Shown here piece after piece: positions 23,780 to 32,086 of a stretch of 34,667 bases of DNA. A program made the translations under genes and the position numbers. The DNA is from Klebsiella pneumoniae (GTDB lineage: Bacteria > Pseudomonadota > Gammaproteobacteria > Ga0077536). Position 1 is the first letter of the stretch. Each line of letters opens with the position of its first letter. The stretch covers positions 1 through 34,667 of the forward strand of contig CAMAXW010000037.1 of NCBI GenBank assembly GCA_945862315.1, read 5' to 3'. A model generated the notes under the pieces. The model was not told the origin of the DNA. It ran no database searches and was given only the letters and a program-made list of their open reading frames with translations.

Positions 23780-25549
23780 ATGACCCCAACATTTGGCCAA
23801 TACTTGCTCGCCATCGATGGCACGAGCCTCCCTGATCGTCAACTTATCGGTGGCAAGGCCTGGTCCATTGCGCGCATGCGCAGCCTGGGCCTGCCGGTGC
23901 CACCGGCGTTTGTCATCACCACCCGCGCCTGCACGGCGTTTCTCGACACCGGCAGTTTGCCGGCCACCTTGGGTGACGAACTCGCTGCTGGCATGGCCTG
24001 GTTGGAAGCAGCGAGTGGCGGCACGTTCGGCAGCGGCCCGCGGCCGTTGCTGGTCTCGGTGCGTTCTGGGGCCGCGGTGTCGATGCCCGGCATGATGGAC
24101 ACCGTGCTCAATCTAGGGATCAACGATGCCACCCAGACGGCGCTGGGAGAACTGGCCGGTGATGCGGCTTTTGCCCACGATACCCACCGACGTTTCTTGG
24201 ATCTCTACGCCCGCATCGTGCTCAAAGGCGAGTTGGCAGAGCTCGATCCACAGGCCACCGCCACGCGTTGGCGCGCGGATATCACACAGGCTACCGGGCA
24301 CTGCGTGCCCGAGGATCCGCACGCACAACTGCTGGCGGCCGTGCAGGCGGTATTTGAATCTTGGAATTCCCGCCGCGCCCGCAAGTATCGTCAACACCAC
24401 GGGATCCCGCACACCCTAGGCACCGCGGTGACCGTGCAGGCGATGGTGTTTGGCAATTTGGACGCAGCCTCCGGCACGGGGGTGTTGTTCAGCCGTAATC
24501 CGCTGACGGGTGCGCCTGCGCCCTATGGGGAATACCTCGCGCGTGCGCAGGGTGAAGATGTGGTGTCTGGTCGCCACACCCCGCAGCCTTTGTCGGCGTT
24601 GGCTCAGGATTTGCCCGGTGTCCACGCGGAGCTCCTCGCCGCTGCCGCCATTCTGGAGCGTGAAAATAACGATGTGCAGGACATCGAATTCACCATCCAA
24701 CATTCGCAGCTCTATCTGCTGCAAACCCGCGCCGCGAAACGTGCGCCGGCAGCGGCGCTGCGTTTTGCGATCGACATGGTGGCCGAGGGTCAGATTGATA
24801 TTGCCACGGCCTTGGCGCGCGTGACGGCCGAACAAGTGCGCGCGGTGCTGAGTCCCTGCTTGGCGGCGGGTGCGGTGGCGCCGGCCCGGCTGTTAGCGCA
24901 GGGCGAGCCCGCTTCGCAGGGGGTGGGGATTGGGGTGGTGGTAGAGAATACCGATGAAGCCGAGCGGCGGGCGCTGGCCGGTGAAGCCGTGGTGTTGGCG
25001 CGCGCGATTACCAGTCCGGACGATGTCCACGGCATGCTGGTGTGTCGCGCCATCATCACTGAACAGGGCGGCACCACCGCGCATGCGGCATTGGTCAGCC
25101 GGGATCTTGGCAAGCCCTGCGTGGTGGGCTGCGGTACCGCCAGCGTGACCTCCTTGGTGGGTCAATTGGTGACGGTCGATGGTGGCAGCGGAAAAATTTA
25201 CGCGGGCGCGCTGGCGGTCACCGTGCCGGACGAAAACGCCGATCAAAGCTTGGTCACGCTGACGCAATGGGCCGCCGCCGCGGCCCCCCTGCAGGTACTG
25301 GCGGTGGCACCTCCCGGCCCGGTACTGGACCTCAATACCGTGGTGGGCGGCGCCGATAGCACGCAGTTGGCGGGCTTGCTGGCCGGGCATGCGGTAGTGC
25401 GCGGTGGTGCTATTGCCAGTCCAGGTGGCGTGCGCGCAGCGCTTGCTGCAGGTGTCAAAATTATCTGCGCGAGCCCGCGTTTGCCAGTGTTGCTGGCAGC
25501 CTGCGAGGCCGCGCGCGAACTTCAACCCCAGATAGCGAACGACGAGTAA
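23780..25549 (+). CDS. PPDK-like phosphotransferase lacking the pyruvate/PEP barrel
   Basis: A 589-residue protein built from the first two parts of pyruvate, phosphate dikinase. The ATP-grasp domain (about 15-330) has LLVSVRSGAAVSMPGMMDTV (90-109), GTGVLFSRNPLTG (232-244), AQGEDVVSGRHTPQPL and YLLQTRAAKR. The phosphohistidine domain (about 375-475) has EQGGTTAHAALVSRDLGKP with the catalytic His435. Normal PPDK is about 870-900 residues and continues with a TIM barrel binding pyruvate/PEP; here only a 110-residue tail of other sequence (hydrophobic, Ala/Gly/Val-rich) follows. The enzyme should autophosphorylate from ATP and give the phosphate to an acceptor held by another protein. The actinobacterial 'PpdK' proteins are similarly short. 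Confidence 0.9.
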   Translation: MTPTFGQYLLAIDGTSLPDRQLIGGKAWSIARMRSLGLPVPPAFVITTRACTAFLDTGSLPATLGDELAAGMAWLEAASGGTFGSGPRPLLVSVRSGAAVSMPGMMDTVLNLGINDATQTALGELAGDAAFAHDTHRRFLDLYARIVLKGELAELDPQATATRWRADITQATGHCVPEDPHAQLLAAVQAVFESWNSRRARKYRQHHGIPHTLGTAVTVQAMVFGNLDAASGTGVLFSRNPLTGAPAPYGEYLARAQGEDVVSGRHTPQPLSALAQDLPGVHAELLAAAAILERENNDVQDIEFTIQHSQLYLLQTRAAKRAPAAALRFAIDMVAEGQIDIATALARVTAEQVRAVLSPCLAAGAVAPARLLAQGEPASQGVGIGVVVENTDEAERRALAGEAVVLARAITSPDDVHGMLVCRAIITEQGGTTAHAALVSRDLGKPCVVGCGTASVTSLVGQLVTVDGGSGKIYAGALAVTVPDENADQSLVTLTQWAAAAAPLQVLAVAPPGPVLDLNTVVGGADSTQLAGLLAGHAVVRGGAIASPGGVRAALAAGVKIICASPRLPVLLAACEAARELQPQIANDE

Positions 25550-25556
25550 GTACATC

Positions 25557-26066
25557 ATGAGCGCGGGCAACAACATTAAGACGCAGGACGTCGAAGGGCT
25601 TATCGAGCTATTCAAGGCGTCGAGCTGGGACGAAATGCACGTCCAAGTGGGCGAATTTGAACTTTTTCTATCTAACGATCCTCAGGCCACGGGGCCAGGA
25701 CGTGCGCCCACAGCACCGGCGGCGCCGAGCGTCACCGCCCTCACGGCGGCGCCGCCGAGTGCCACGCTTGCGGCGACGCCAGCCAACTCCCCCAATCCCG
25801 TGAGCGCGGTCATTCCCGAGGGACTGGTCGCCATCCGGGCACCTAATCTGGGGACCTTTTATCGCGCCCCCAAGCCGGGTGCACCTAGCTATGTCGAAGT
25901 CGGTCAGACGATCGAGGCGCACACCGAAATTTGCCTCATTGAGGTCATGAAGCTATTTGCACCGGTGGCCGCCGGGGTGCGCGGGGTGGTGCGAGAAGTG
26001 TTGGTGAAAGACGGTGAAATGGTGGAATTCGATGCGCTGCTGATGTTCATCGAGCCCGCAAAATGA
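25557..26066 (+). CDS. Biotin carboxyl carrier protein
   Basis: A 169-residue carrier. The N-terminal 40 residues (VEGLIELFKASSWDEMHVQV) resemble the start of AccB. A Pro/Ala/Thr-rich linker (about 42-86) and a C-terminal biotinyl domain (about 90-169) follow. The biotinylation site is ICLIEVMKLFAPV with Lys132 (EVMK rather than the more common AMKM). A 'thumb'-like FYRAPKPGAPSYVEVGQTIE segment precedes it, as in acetyl-CoA carboxylase carriers. It lies between the PPDK-like gene (7 bases) and the biotin carboxylase gene (34 bases). It carries carboxybiotin between the carboxylase and the carboxyltransferase of this operon. Confidence 0.93.
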   Translation: MSAGNNIKTQDVEGLIELFKASSWDEMHVQVGEFELFLSNDPQATGPGRAPTAPAAPSVTALTAAPPSATLAATPANSPNPVSAVIPEGLVAIRAPNLGTFYRAPKPGAPSYVEVGQTIEAHTEICLIEVMKLFAPVAAGVRGVVREVLVKDGEMVEFDALLMFIEPAK

Positions 26067-26100
26067 GCACGTGCCGTGTTGCGCCGAGGGCAGTGCTGCG

Positions 26101-27468
26101 ATGAGCATTCGCCGGGTGCTGTCCGTTAATCGCGGCGAAATCGCCGTGCGAGTGGTGCAGGCCGCGCAGGCCTTGGGCATTGAGGCCGTGCAGGCGGTCT
26201 CGGTGGCGGACCGCGATAGCCGTGCTGCGCAGTTGGCTGACCGCACGGTGGTCATTGGTCCCGCGCCCTCGCGGCTGAGCTATCTCGATGCCAACTTGCT
26301 GGTCCACACGGCGCTGGCGACCGGCTGTGATGCGCTGCATCCCGGCTATGGTTTTTTGTCGGAGCGCGCCACGCTGGCCAGCTTGTGCGCAGAAAACGGC
26401 ATTTGCTTCATTGGCCCACGCCCCGAAACCATCGCCGCACTTGGCGACAAACTGGCCGCCAAAGCCTTGGCGCGTGCTGCCGGGGTGCCGTTGGTGCCCG
26501 GCACCGAAAGTCTGGCTGATGCCAAACAAGCGCGCGCCGCAGCGGAGTCCCTAGGTTATCCGGTGTTGATGAAAGCCTCCGCCGGCGGCGGTGGACGCGG
26601 GATGTTTATCGCGCAGGGTCCGGCGGACATCGATGCCGGCTTTGAGAAGTCCAGCACCGAGGCGCGCGAGGCTTTTGGCGATGGCACTTTGTACATGGAG
26701 CGCTATGTGCAAAATGCGCGACATGTGGAAGTACAGGTGTTTGGTGATGGCAGTGGACGGGTGCTGCATTTTGGCGAGCGTGATTGTTCAATCCAACGCC
26801 GCTACCAGAAAGTTTTTGAAGAATCCCCTTGCGTCGCCATGCCCGCTGCGTTGCGCGCAGAACTCCACCGTGCGGCGCTGGCGCTGGTGGCGTCGGTCAA
26901 GTACAGCAATGCCGGCACCGTGGAGTTTCTCTACGATGTGAACCGGCAGGAAATTTATTTCATTGAGGTCAACGCGCGCATCCAAGTGGAGCACCCGGTG
27001 TCCGAGCAAGTCACCGGGTTTGACTTAGTCGCACTGCAATTTCGGATTGCGGGCGGCGAGCCCCTGCGCTGGACTCAAGACCAGATCCCCGTGCGCGGTC
27101 ATGCGATCGAATGTCGGCTCAACGCGGAGGATCCGTACCACGATTTTCGGCCCAGTCCGGGACGGATTACGCGCTGGCAGCCCCCACGTGGGGCCGGTGT
27201 GCGGGTCGACACTCACTGCTACGACGGCTATTGGGTGCCACCGTTCTACGACTCCCTGATCGGCAAACTGATCGTGACGGCGGCGACCCGCGCCGAGTGC
27301 GTGGAACGTCTGGCGGCGGCGCTGGCACGCTGCGAGATCGACGGGTTGACCACTAATTTACCGCTGCTGCGGCATATCGCGCGGCATCCCGATTTTATCG
27401 ACAACCATCTCAACACGCGTTGGCTGGAGACCACTGGTCTGCCGGCGTTTGGCGCGGAGCAGGAGTAA
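26101..27468 (+). CDS. Biotin carboxylase subunit
   Basis: A 455-residue AccC-type biotin carboxylase, full length, that makes carboxybiotin from bicarbonate and ATP. Motifs: VLSVNRGEIAVRVVQAAQAL at the start, HPGYGFLSERA, the ATP-binding Lys and glycine loop in LMKASAGGGGRGM, ERYVQNARHVEVQVFGDG, HFGERDCSIQRRYQKV and the catalytic segment FIEVNARIQVEHPVSEQVTG (the first Asn-Ala replaces the usual Asn-Thr). The start is ATG at 26101 with GAGGG about 11 bases upstream. A general acetyl-CoA carboxylase gene would normally be accBC elsewhere, so this one is probably dedicated to the operon. Confidence 0.95.
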   Translation: MSIRRVLSVNRGEIAVRVVQAAQALGIEAVQAVSVADRDSRAAQLADRTVVIGPAPSRLSYLDANLLVHTALATGCDALHPGYGFLSERATLASLCAENGICFIGPRPETIAALGDKLAAKALARAAGVPLVPGTESLADAKQARAAAESLGYPVLMKASAGGGGRGMFIAQGPADIDAGFEKSSTEAREAFGDGTLYMERYVQNARHVEVQVFGDGSGRVLHFGERDCSIQRRYQKVFEESPCVAMPAALRAELHRAALALVASVKYSNAGTVEFLYDVNRQEIYFIEVNARIQVEHPVSEQVTGFDLVALQFRIAGGEPLRWTQDQIPVRGHAIECRLNAEDPYHDFRPSPGRITRWQPPRGAGVRVDTHCYDGYWVPPFYDSLIGKLIVTAATRAECVERLAAALARCEIDGLTTNLPLLRHIARHPDFIDNHLNTRWLETTGLPAFGAEQE

Positions 27469-27473
27469 GCCTC

Positions 27474-28934
27474 ATGGCCCACATAGAATTCCTCGACGAA
27501 ACTCTCCGCGATGGCCAGCAGAGCCTGTGGGGCATGCGCATGCAGGCCGGCCACGCGCTGCCGGTCGCCTCGCTCATCGACCGCACCGGCTATCGGGTGA
27601 TCGACCTGACGGGCTCCTCAATGTTTGAATGCCTCATCAAGTATTGCCGGGAAAATCCTTGGGAAGGGCTGGATCTGCTCACGGCCGCGATGCCACGGAC
27701 CAAAATTCGCGCAGGCATGCGCTCCAACGCCTCGGTCACTTTCAGCGTCACCCCCGACTCCCTGATGGACGCCTGGATGCGCCAGCTCAATGTTCACGGC
27801 TGTCGCAGCTTCTGGATTTACGATGTGCTGTTCAACATCGACAAAATGCATCGCCTCGCCAAGGTGGCCAAGGAATTTGGCTCCGAGGTGGCCGGCTCGA
27901 TCATGTTCACGCTGAGCCCGGTGCACACCGACGAGTACTACGCGGACAAGGCAGACAAACTGTCTATCTGCCCCGACATCGATACCTTGCTGCTCTACGA
28001 CACCGCGGGGGTATTGGAAGAAAGTCGCCTGAAGACCTTGTTGCCGGCGATCATTGCGAAGGCGCGTGGCAAACCCATCGAGTTTCATTCCAATAATCTT
28101 TTGGGCCAATCGGCCAAGGCTTATCTGGACGCCATCGAACTCGGTGCCTCGATCATTCACACCGCGATTCGCCCGATGGCGAACGGCCCCTCGGTGCCTT
28201 CGGTAGAAATCATGGCCCGCAATGTCACGTTGCGAGGTCACACGCATAACTTAGATACCTCGCTGTTTGCACCGGTGGCGGATCATTTTGAGAAGGCGGG
28301 TAAGGCCGCGGGTTTCCTGGTTAACCAGCACGCGGAATACGACGTGCTGTCGGTGCAGCACCAGATCCCAGGCGGCATGGTGGGCACCATGAAGGCGCAA
28401 CTCGTGCAGCACGGCATGTCCGAGCGTATTGACGAGGTGCTGCGCGAAACCGCCATCGTGCGCCGCGAACTCGGCTACCCGGGCATGGCTACACCCTTCA
28501 GCCAACTGGTGGGCACGCTCGCGGTGTTGAACATCGTGACCGGCAAGCGTTACTCCGTTATCCCGGATGAAGTCATTCAGTACGCCGCCCAGCATTACGG
28601 TGCGACGGTCGCGCCGATCGAACCGAATATCTTGGATAAAATCCTCTCCGCACCGCGCGCCAAGGAAATCTGCGCACAGCCGCCAGAACAACCCACGCTC
28701 GCCGAACTGCATCAGCGCTTTGGTACCCACAGCGATGACGAACTCATTCTGCGTGCGTTGGTGCCGTCCTCCGAAGTGGACAAAGCGCTGGCTGCCGGCC
28801 CGGTCAAAACTTCCTTCCCCCTGCTCAGTTCCCCGGAACTGGATCAAGTACAGCGCCTGATGAAGCTCGCCACGGCTGCGGTAGTGCAAGTTTCCTCGCC
28901 TGATTTCAAGCTCTCGCTGCGGCGTTTCCAGTGA
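27474..28934 (+). CDS. Pyruvate-carboxylase/OadA-type carboxyltransferase with altered metal site
   Basis: A 486-residue DRE-TIM protein. The start LDETLRDGQQSLWGMRMQ matches D-T-RDxHQS--xTR of pyruvate carboxylase, OadA and transcarboxylase 5S, keeping Arg12, Asp13 and Gln16. HQIPGGMVGTMKAQL (296-310) and ATPFSQLVGTLAVLNIVTG match the OadA/5S C-terminal region. Two of the four usual metal ligands differ: the carboxylated Lys of IKDMAG is Tyr175 (LYDTAG), and His-x-His is His205-Ser-Asn207. It is preceded by AGGAG and starts 5 bases after the biotin carboxylase. There is no own biotin domain (the separate carrier serves). The substrate is unknown; the native families carboxylate pyruvate. Confidence 0.88.
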   Translation: MAHIEFLDETLRDGQQSLWGMRMQAGHALPVASLIDRTGYRVIDLTGSSMFECLIKYCRENPWEGLDLLTAAMPRTKIRAGMRSNASVTFSVTPDSLMDAWMRQLNVHGCRSFWIYDVLFNIDKMHRLAKVAKEFGSEVAGSIMFTLSPVHTDEYYADKADKLSICPDIDTLLLYDTAGVLEESRLKTLLPAIIAKARGKPIEFHSNNLLGQSAKAYLDAIELGASIIHTAIRPMANGPSVPSVEIMARNVTLRGHTHNLDTSLFAPVADHFEKAGKAAGFLVNQHAEYDVLSVQHQIPGGMVGTMKAQLVQHGMSERIDEVLRETAIVRRELGYPGMATPFSQLVGTLAVLNIVTGKRYSVIPDEVIQYAAQHYGATVAPIEPNILDKILSAPRAKEICAQPPEQPTLAELHQRFGTHSDDELILRALVPSSEVDKALAAGPVKTSFPLLSSPELDQVQRLMKLATAAVVQVSSPDFKLSLRRFQ

Positions 28935-30112
28935 GCACGCGCCGGGCAGTCATCGTTGATGTCTGCCGGTCACCCTTTGCCCGTGGCCGTGAAAACGGCG
29001 CGCTGGCGGGTGTGCATCCGGTCGATTTATACGCCCAGGTATTGGCGGCACTGGTGGCCCGCGTGGACCTCGATCCGGTGCTGGTGGAGGATGTCATCAC
29101 CGGCTGCGTCATTCAGGTGGCCGAGCAAGCCGGCAACATTGGGCGGCAGGCGGTGCTGGCGGCGGGTTTCCCGGAGAGCGTGCCGGCGGTCACTTTGGAC
29201 CGCAAATGTGGTTCCGCGCAGCAGGCGATCGATTTTGCCGCGCAGGGTGTTATCGCTGGCGCCTACGATGTGGTGATTGCTGGCGGCGTGGAGATGATGG
29301 GCTTGGTGCCGATGCGCATCAATCGCATGGGTAAAGACGACAAAGGTCCGCGTTTTCACGCCCGCTACCCCCAAGGCCTGGTGCATCAGGGTATTTCTGC
29401 GGAACTCATCAACGCGCGCTGGCAGATCGATCGCGCGGCGCAGGACGACTACGCGCTGCGCTCGCATCAGCGGGCGGCGGCCGACCTCGCCGGCACCGCG
29501 CGCGATATCGTCGCCATCGACACGGGCGGCGGCACTTGGGTGGACACCGACGAGAGTATCCGCGCTGACACCACGCTGGAAAAACTGGGTGCTCTAAAAG
29601 CCGCCTTCGAAGATCCGGCGTTGGGCGTGCGTTTTCCACAAATCCGTTGGAGCGTTTCGGCGGGTAATTCAAGCCCGGTGAGCGATGGCGCGGCAGCGGT
29701 TTTGATCATGGAGGAACAAACCGCACGGCGTTTGGGGCTCACCCCGCGCGCCGCCATCACGCACTTTGCGGTGGCGGGTGATGACCCCATCCTGATGTTA
29801 ACGGGGATCATCCCGGCCACTCTAAAATTACTCTCCCGCGCGGGCCTCAGCCTGGCGCAAATCGATGCCTTTGAAGTCAACGAGGCCTTTGCCTCAGTGG
29901 TGCTGGGTTGGCAACGAGAACTGGGGGTAGATCTGGATAAGGTCAACGTACTGGGCGGGGCCATTGCCCTCGGTCATCCGGTGGGCGCCTCGGGCGGGCG
30001 ACTGATGGCCAATTTGCTGCGCGTATTGGCGCAAACCGGCGGGCGTTACGGGCTGCAAACCATGTGTGAATCTGGCGGCATGGCGAACGCCACGCTGATC
30101 GAAAGACTCTGA
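28931..30112 (+). CDS. Acetyl-CoA C-acyltransferase (thiolase)
   Basis: A 393-residue degradative-type thiolase. The nucleophile is Cys93 in TLDRKCGSAQQAIDFAA. NEAFASVV, GGAIALGHPVGASGGR with His349 and CESGGMANATLIE with Cys379 complete the active site. It cleaves 3-oxoacyl-CoA with CoA. It starts with GTG at 28931, whose last two bases share the stop of the carboxyltransferase (GTGA), so it is translationally coupled and very probably acts next in the pathway. The predicted work is splitting R-CO-CH2-CO-CoA into R-CO-CoA and acetyl-CoA. The chain-length preference is not visible. Confidence 0.95.
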   Translation: MSTRRAVIVDVCRSPFARGRENGALAGVHPVDLYAQVLAALVARVDLDPVLVEDVITGCVIQVAEQAGNIGRQAVLAAGFPESVPAVTLDRKCGSAQQAIDFAAQGVIAGAYDVVIAGGVEMMGLVPMRINRMGKDDKGPRFHARYPQGLVHQGISAELINARWQIDRAAQDDYALRSHQRAAADLAGTARDIVAIDTGGGTWVDTDESIRADTTLEKLGALKAAFEDPALGVRFPQIRWSVSAGNSSPVSDGAAAVLIMEEQTARRLGLTPRAAITHFAVAGDDPILMLTGIIPATLKLLSRAGLSLAQIDAFEVNEAFASVVLGWQRELGVDLDKVNVLGGAIALGHPVGASGGRLMANLLRVLAQTGGRYGLQTMCESGGMANATLIERL

Positions 30113-30123
30113 GGAGAGCAAGT

Positions 30124-30915
30124 ATGACAGGACGAGTTCAAGACAAAGTAGCGATCATCACCGGTGCGGGTACTGGGATAGGTCGGGCTTGTTTGTCGCT
30201 ATTTGCGCGCGAAGGCGCAACGGTGGTGGGGGTGTCGCGGACGCAGTCCAATTTAGACGCCGCGCTGGCGTTGGCGCGCACCGAAACACCCGGTCTGAAG
30301 GGCATGGTAATGGCGCAGGATCTCGCGCGGCCTGAAGCCGCAGATGAAATCGTGGCCGCCACAGTGGCCGCGTATGGGCGGGTCGACATCCTCGTGCATT
30401 CGGCCAGCGTGGGCTGGAGCTGGCAGGAAAAAAGTCCCGGTGCCATGGACCCCCTCGCCACTACCACGCCGGATAAATGGCGCGAGGTCATGGGCTTTAA
30501 TTTAGATGCCTGCGCGTTTATTGATCGCGCGTGTTTAAACCAGATGATCAAGCAGGGGCGCGGTTCAATTGTTAATGTTGCGAGTATTTCGGGCCTCTTG
30601 GGGATGACCACCGCGCACACTTACTGCGCCGCTAAAGGCGGGGTTATCAACCTCACACGGGCCTTGGCTGCGACCTATGTCAAAGATGGTGTGCGCACCA
30701 ACTGCGTGTGTCCGGGTTACACCGACACCCCCATGATCGCCCCAGTGATGAACGTTTTTGATGACCCCGCAATCGCCACCCAACTCACCCCCATGGCGCG
30801 CGCAGGGCGGCCCATGGAAATGGCCTACGGTTGTTTGTATCTCGCCTCGGATGAAGCCAGCTACTGCAACGGCACCATTCTTATCATCGATGGCGGCACC
30901 GCCGCGCGTCAGTAA
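30124..30915 (+). CDS. Short-chain dehydrogenase/reductase (SDR)
   Basis: A 263-residue classical SDR. The cofactor motif is ITGAGTGIG (residues 12-20), then DLA around 66-68, and VHSAS at 91-95 in place of the usual NNAG. The catalytic set is Ser154, Tyr167 and Lys171 (NVASISG with Y-C-A-A-K). The C-terminus YLASDEASYCNGTILIIDGG is typical. It probably oxidises a secondary alcohol to a ketone or the reverse using NAD(P). It lies 11 bases behind the thiolase with GAGGAG in front, and is the last gene of the operon. It could supply the ketone substrate at the head of the proposed pathway. Confidence 0.93.
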   Translation: MTGRVQDKVAIITGAGTGIGRACLSLFAREGATVVGVSRTQSNLDAALALARTETPGLKGMVMAQDLARPEAADEIVAATVAAYGRVDILVHSASVGWSWQEKSPGAMDPLATTTPDKWREVMGFNLDACAFIDRACLNQMIKQGRGSIVNVASISGLLGMTTAHTYCAAKGGVINLTRALAATYVKDGVRTNCVCPGYTDTPMIAPVMNVFDDPAIATQLTPMARAGRPMEMAYGCLYLASDEASYCNGTILIIDGGTAARQ

Positions 30916-31327
30916 TCGGCGGGGCGGAGGTCACCTGCGGCGGGTTGCCGGGGGGGAGCGGTGGCGAACAGATAGCACAGCGCGAACGGGACGTTTAGCG
31001 CCCAACGCTGCAAGGGCGCGGCGCACGCCAAGCTACGTGTCGCGCCAACAGCGCGTTGATGACGGCGTCGGCGCGAATAGGAGGCTTTTACGCCTCGGCG
31101 TCTACAGAAGCGTGCGGCTGCATTCCAAACGGGGTAGCCTGCCACCCAAAGCCTTCGAGCATCAATCGGCAATCAAACAACCTATCGGCGTGTGCTGAGT
31201 AGCTTGAAATCTTCCGATGGCAGGCCATTAACAATCAACCACGCACGACCCTCAATACCTTCGATTTCGTCGAACAATGTGATTGCTTTTCATATACTCC
31301 AACTTGGCCCCGTGTCGCGTAATCAAT
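30916..31327. other. Intergenic stretch after the carboxylation operon (412 bases)
   Basis: There is no intact gene. On the minus strand, 31300-31195 reads KAITLFDEIEGIEGRAWLIV then NGLPSEDFKLLSTRR and a stop. This looks like the tail of a protein, cut off by a stop on its upstream side; the family is unknown. From about 31200 the bases appear to become more AT-rich. A TATACT (31293-31298) could be the -10 of the next gene, with a weak -35. Confidence 0.4.
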
Positions 31328-32086
31328 ATGACGACTTCAGATCGATTTTCATTGGGTGAACAAGCAGATTTCTATGACGAACGCTGGGCCCACGACGCGG
31401 ACTCCGATCGGTTGAATGGATTCCAGCTGGCGCGGGCGGCAGCAATATTTGAGGCACTTTCCTTTCTCGATCTCGAATTCAAGATTCACAATGTTCAGGG
31501 ATTTAGGGTGTGCGACCTTGGTTGCGGTCGGGGCTGGATGGCTTCGCAACTGGCCTCGGTTGGACTGGTGACAGGGGTCGATCTGTCCCCTAGCGGCGTC
31601 AAGCTTGCAGCAGAGCGGTGGCCGCATATCCGCTTCGAGTGTGCAGACATTCTCAATTGGACTACAGATCAACCCTTCGATCTCGTCGTTTCCTCGGAGG
31701 TGATTGAACATATCACCGAGAAGGAACGCTTTGTTGAAACGGTAGTGCGAAACCTGAAGCCGGGCGGCTTTGCGGTCATTACTACGCCAAATAAGCGTGC
31801 AAAGGCGGCGTGGGCGTCAGCCGGTCAACTTTCCCAGCCCATCGAGGATTGGCCGTCGCTGGGGGAACTTCGGACCTTATTTGCACCTGATTTCGATGTG
31901 TTGAGTCACAAAACTTTCGCCCACGCGTACACCTATCTTGGTATTCACCGTTACTTCAGCGCACCGAAATTGCTAAATTTTTTTCGTCGAGTCGGGGTGC
32001 TTCCCGCCTATCAGGGTATTCAGGCCTCGCTAGGCGTTGGCCTACACCAAGTGCTGATCGCGCAGCGCAAGCCCCGTCATCGCTGA
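31328..32086 (+). CDS. Class I SAM-dependent methyltransferase
   Basis: A 252-residue methyltransferase of the Methyltransf_11/23, UbiG-like fold. The N-terminal part has QADFYDERWAHDADSDRLNG. The SAM loop is VCDLGCGRGWMASQLASVG, then TGVDLSP with the acidic ribose-binding residue. FDLVVSSEVIEHITEKERFV and NLKPGGFAVITTPNKR complete the Rossmann core. The remaining 100 residues are probably the acceptor domain. Such enzymes in glycan loci methylate sugars or lipid heads. Base composition looks lower in GC than the operon upstream. ATG 31328 is chosen; an in-frame start at 31283 is possible. It overlaps the convergent glycosyltransferase by 10 bases. Confidence 0.87.
   Translation: MTTSDRFSLGEQADFYDERWAHDADSDRLNGFQLARAAAIFEALSFLDLEFKIHNVQGFRVCDLGCGRGWMASQLASVGLVTGVDLSPSGVKLAAERWPHIRFECADILNWTTDQPFDLVVSSEVIEHITEKERFVETVVRNLKPGGFAVITTPNKRAKAAWASAGQLSQPIEDWPSLGELRTLFAPDFDVLSHKTFAHAYTYLGIHRYFSAPKLLNFFRRVGVLPAYQGIQASLGVGLHQVLIAQRKPRHR

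Noticed and set aside
23780-25549. Ordinary pyruvate, phosphate dikinase for gluconeogenesis.
   Set aside because: The C-terminal pyruvate/PEP-binding barrel is absent, so the protein alone cannot carry out the PPDK reaction.
25557-27468. The biotin carrier and carboxylase as the housekeeping acetyl-CoA carboxylase accBC.
   Set aside because: They are embedded between a PPDK-like gene and a pyruvate-carboxylase-type carboxyltransferase, with 5-base spacing to the latter, so a dedicated role is more likely; housekeeping use is not excluded.
31031-31172. Minus-strand frame with a hydrophobic stretch (WALNVPFALCYLFA) behind the SDR gene, possibly a membrane-protein tail.
   Set aside because: Too short, flanked by Arg-rich random-looking sequence, with no start signal or homologue recognised.
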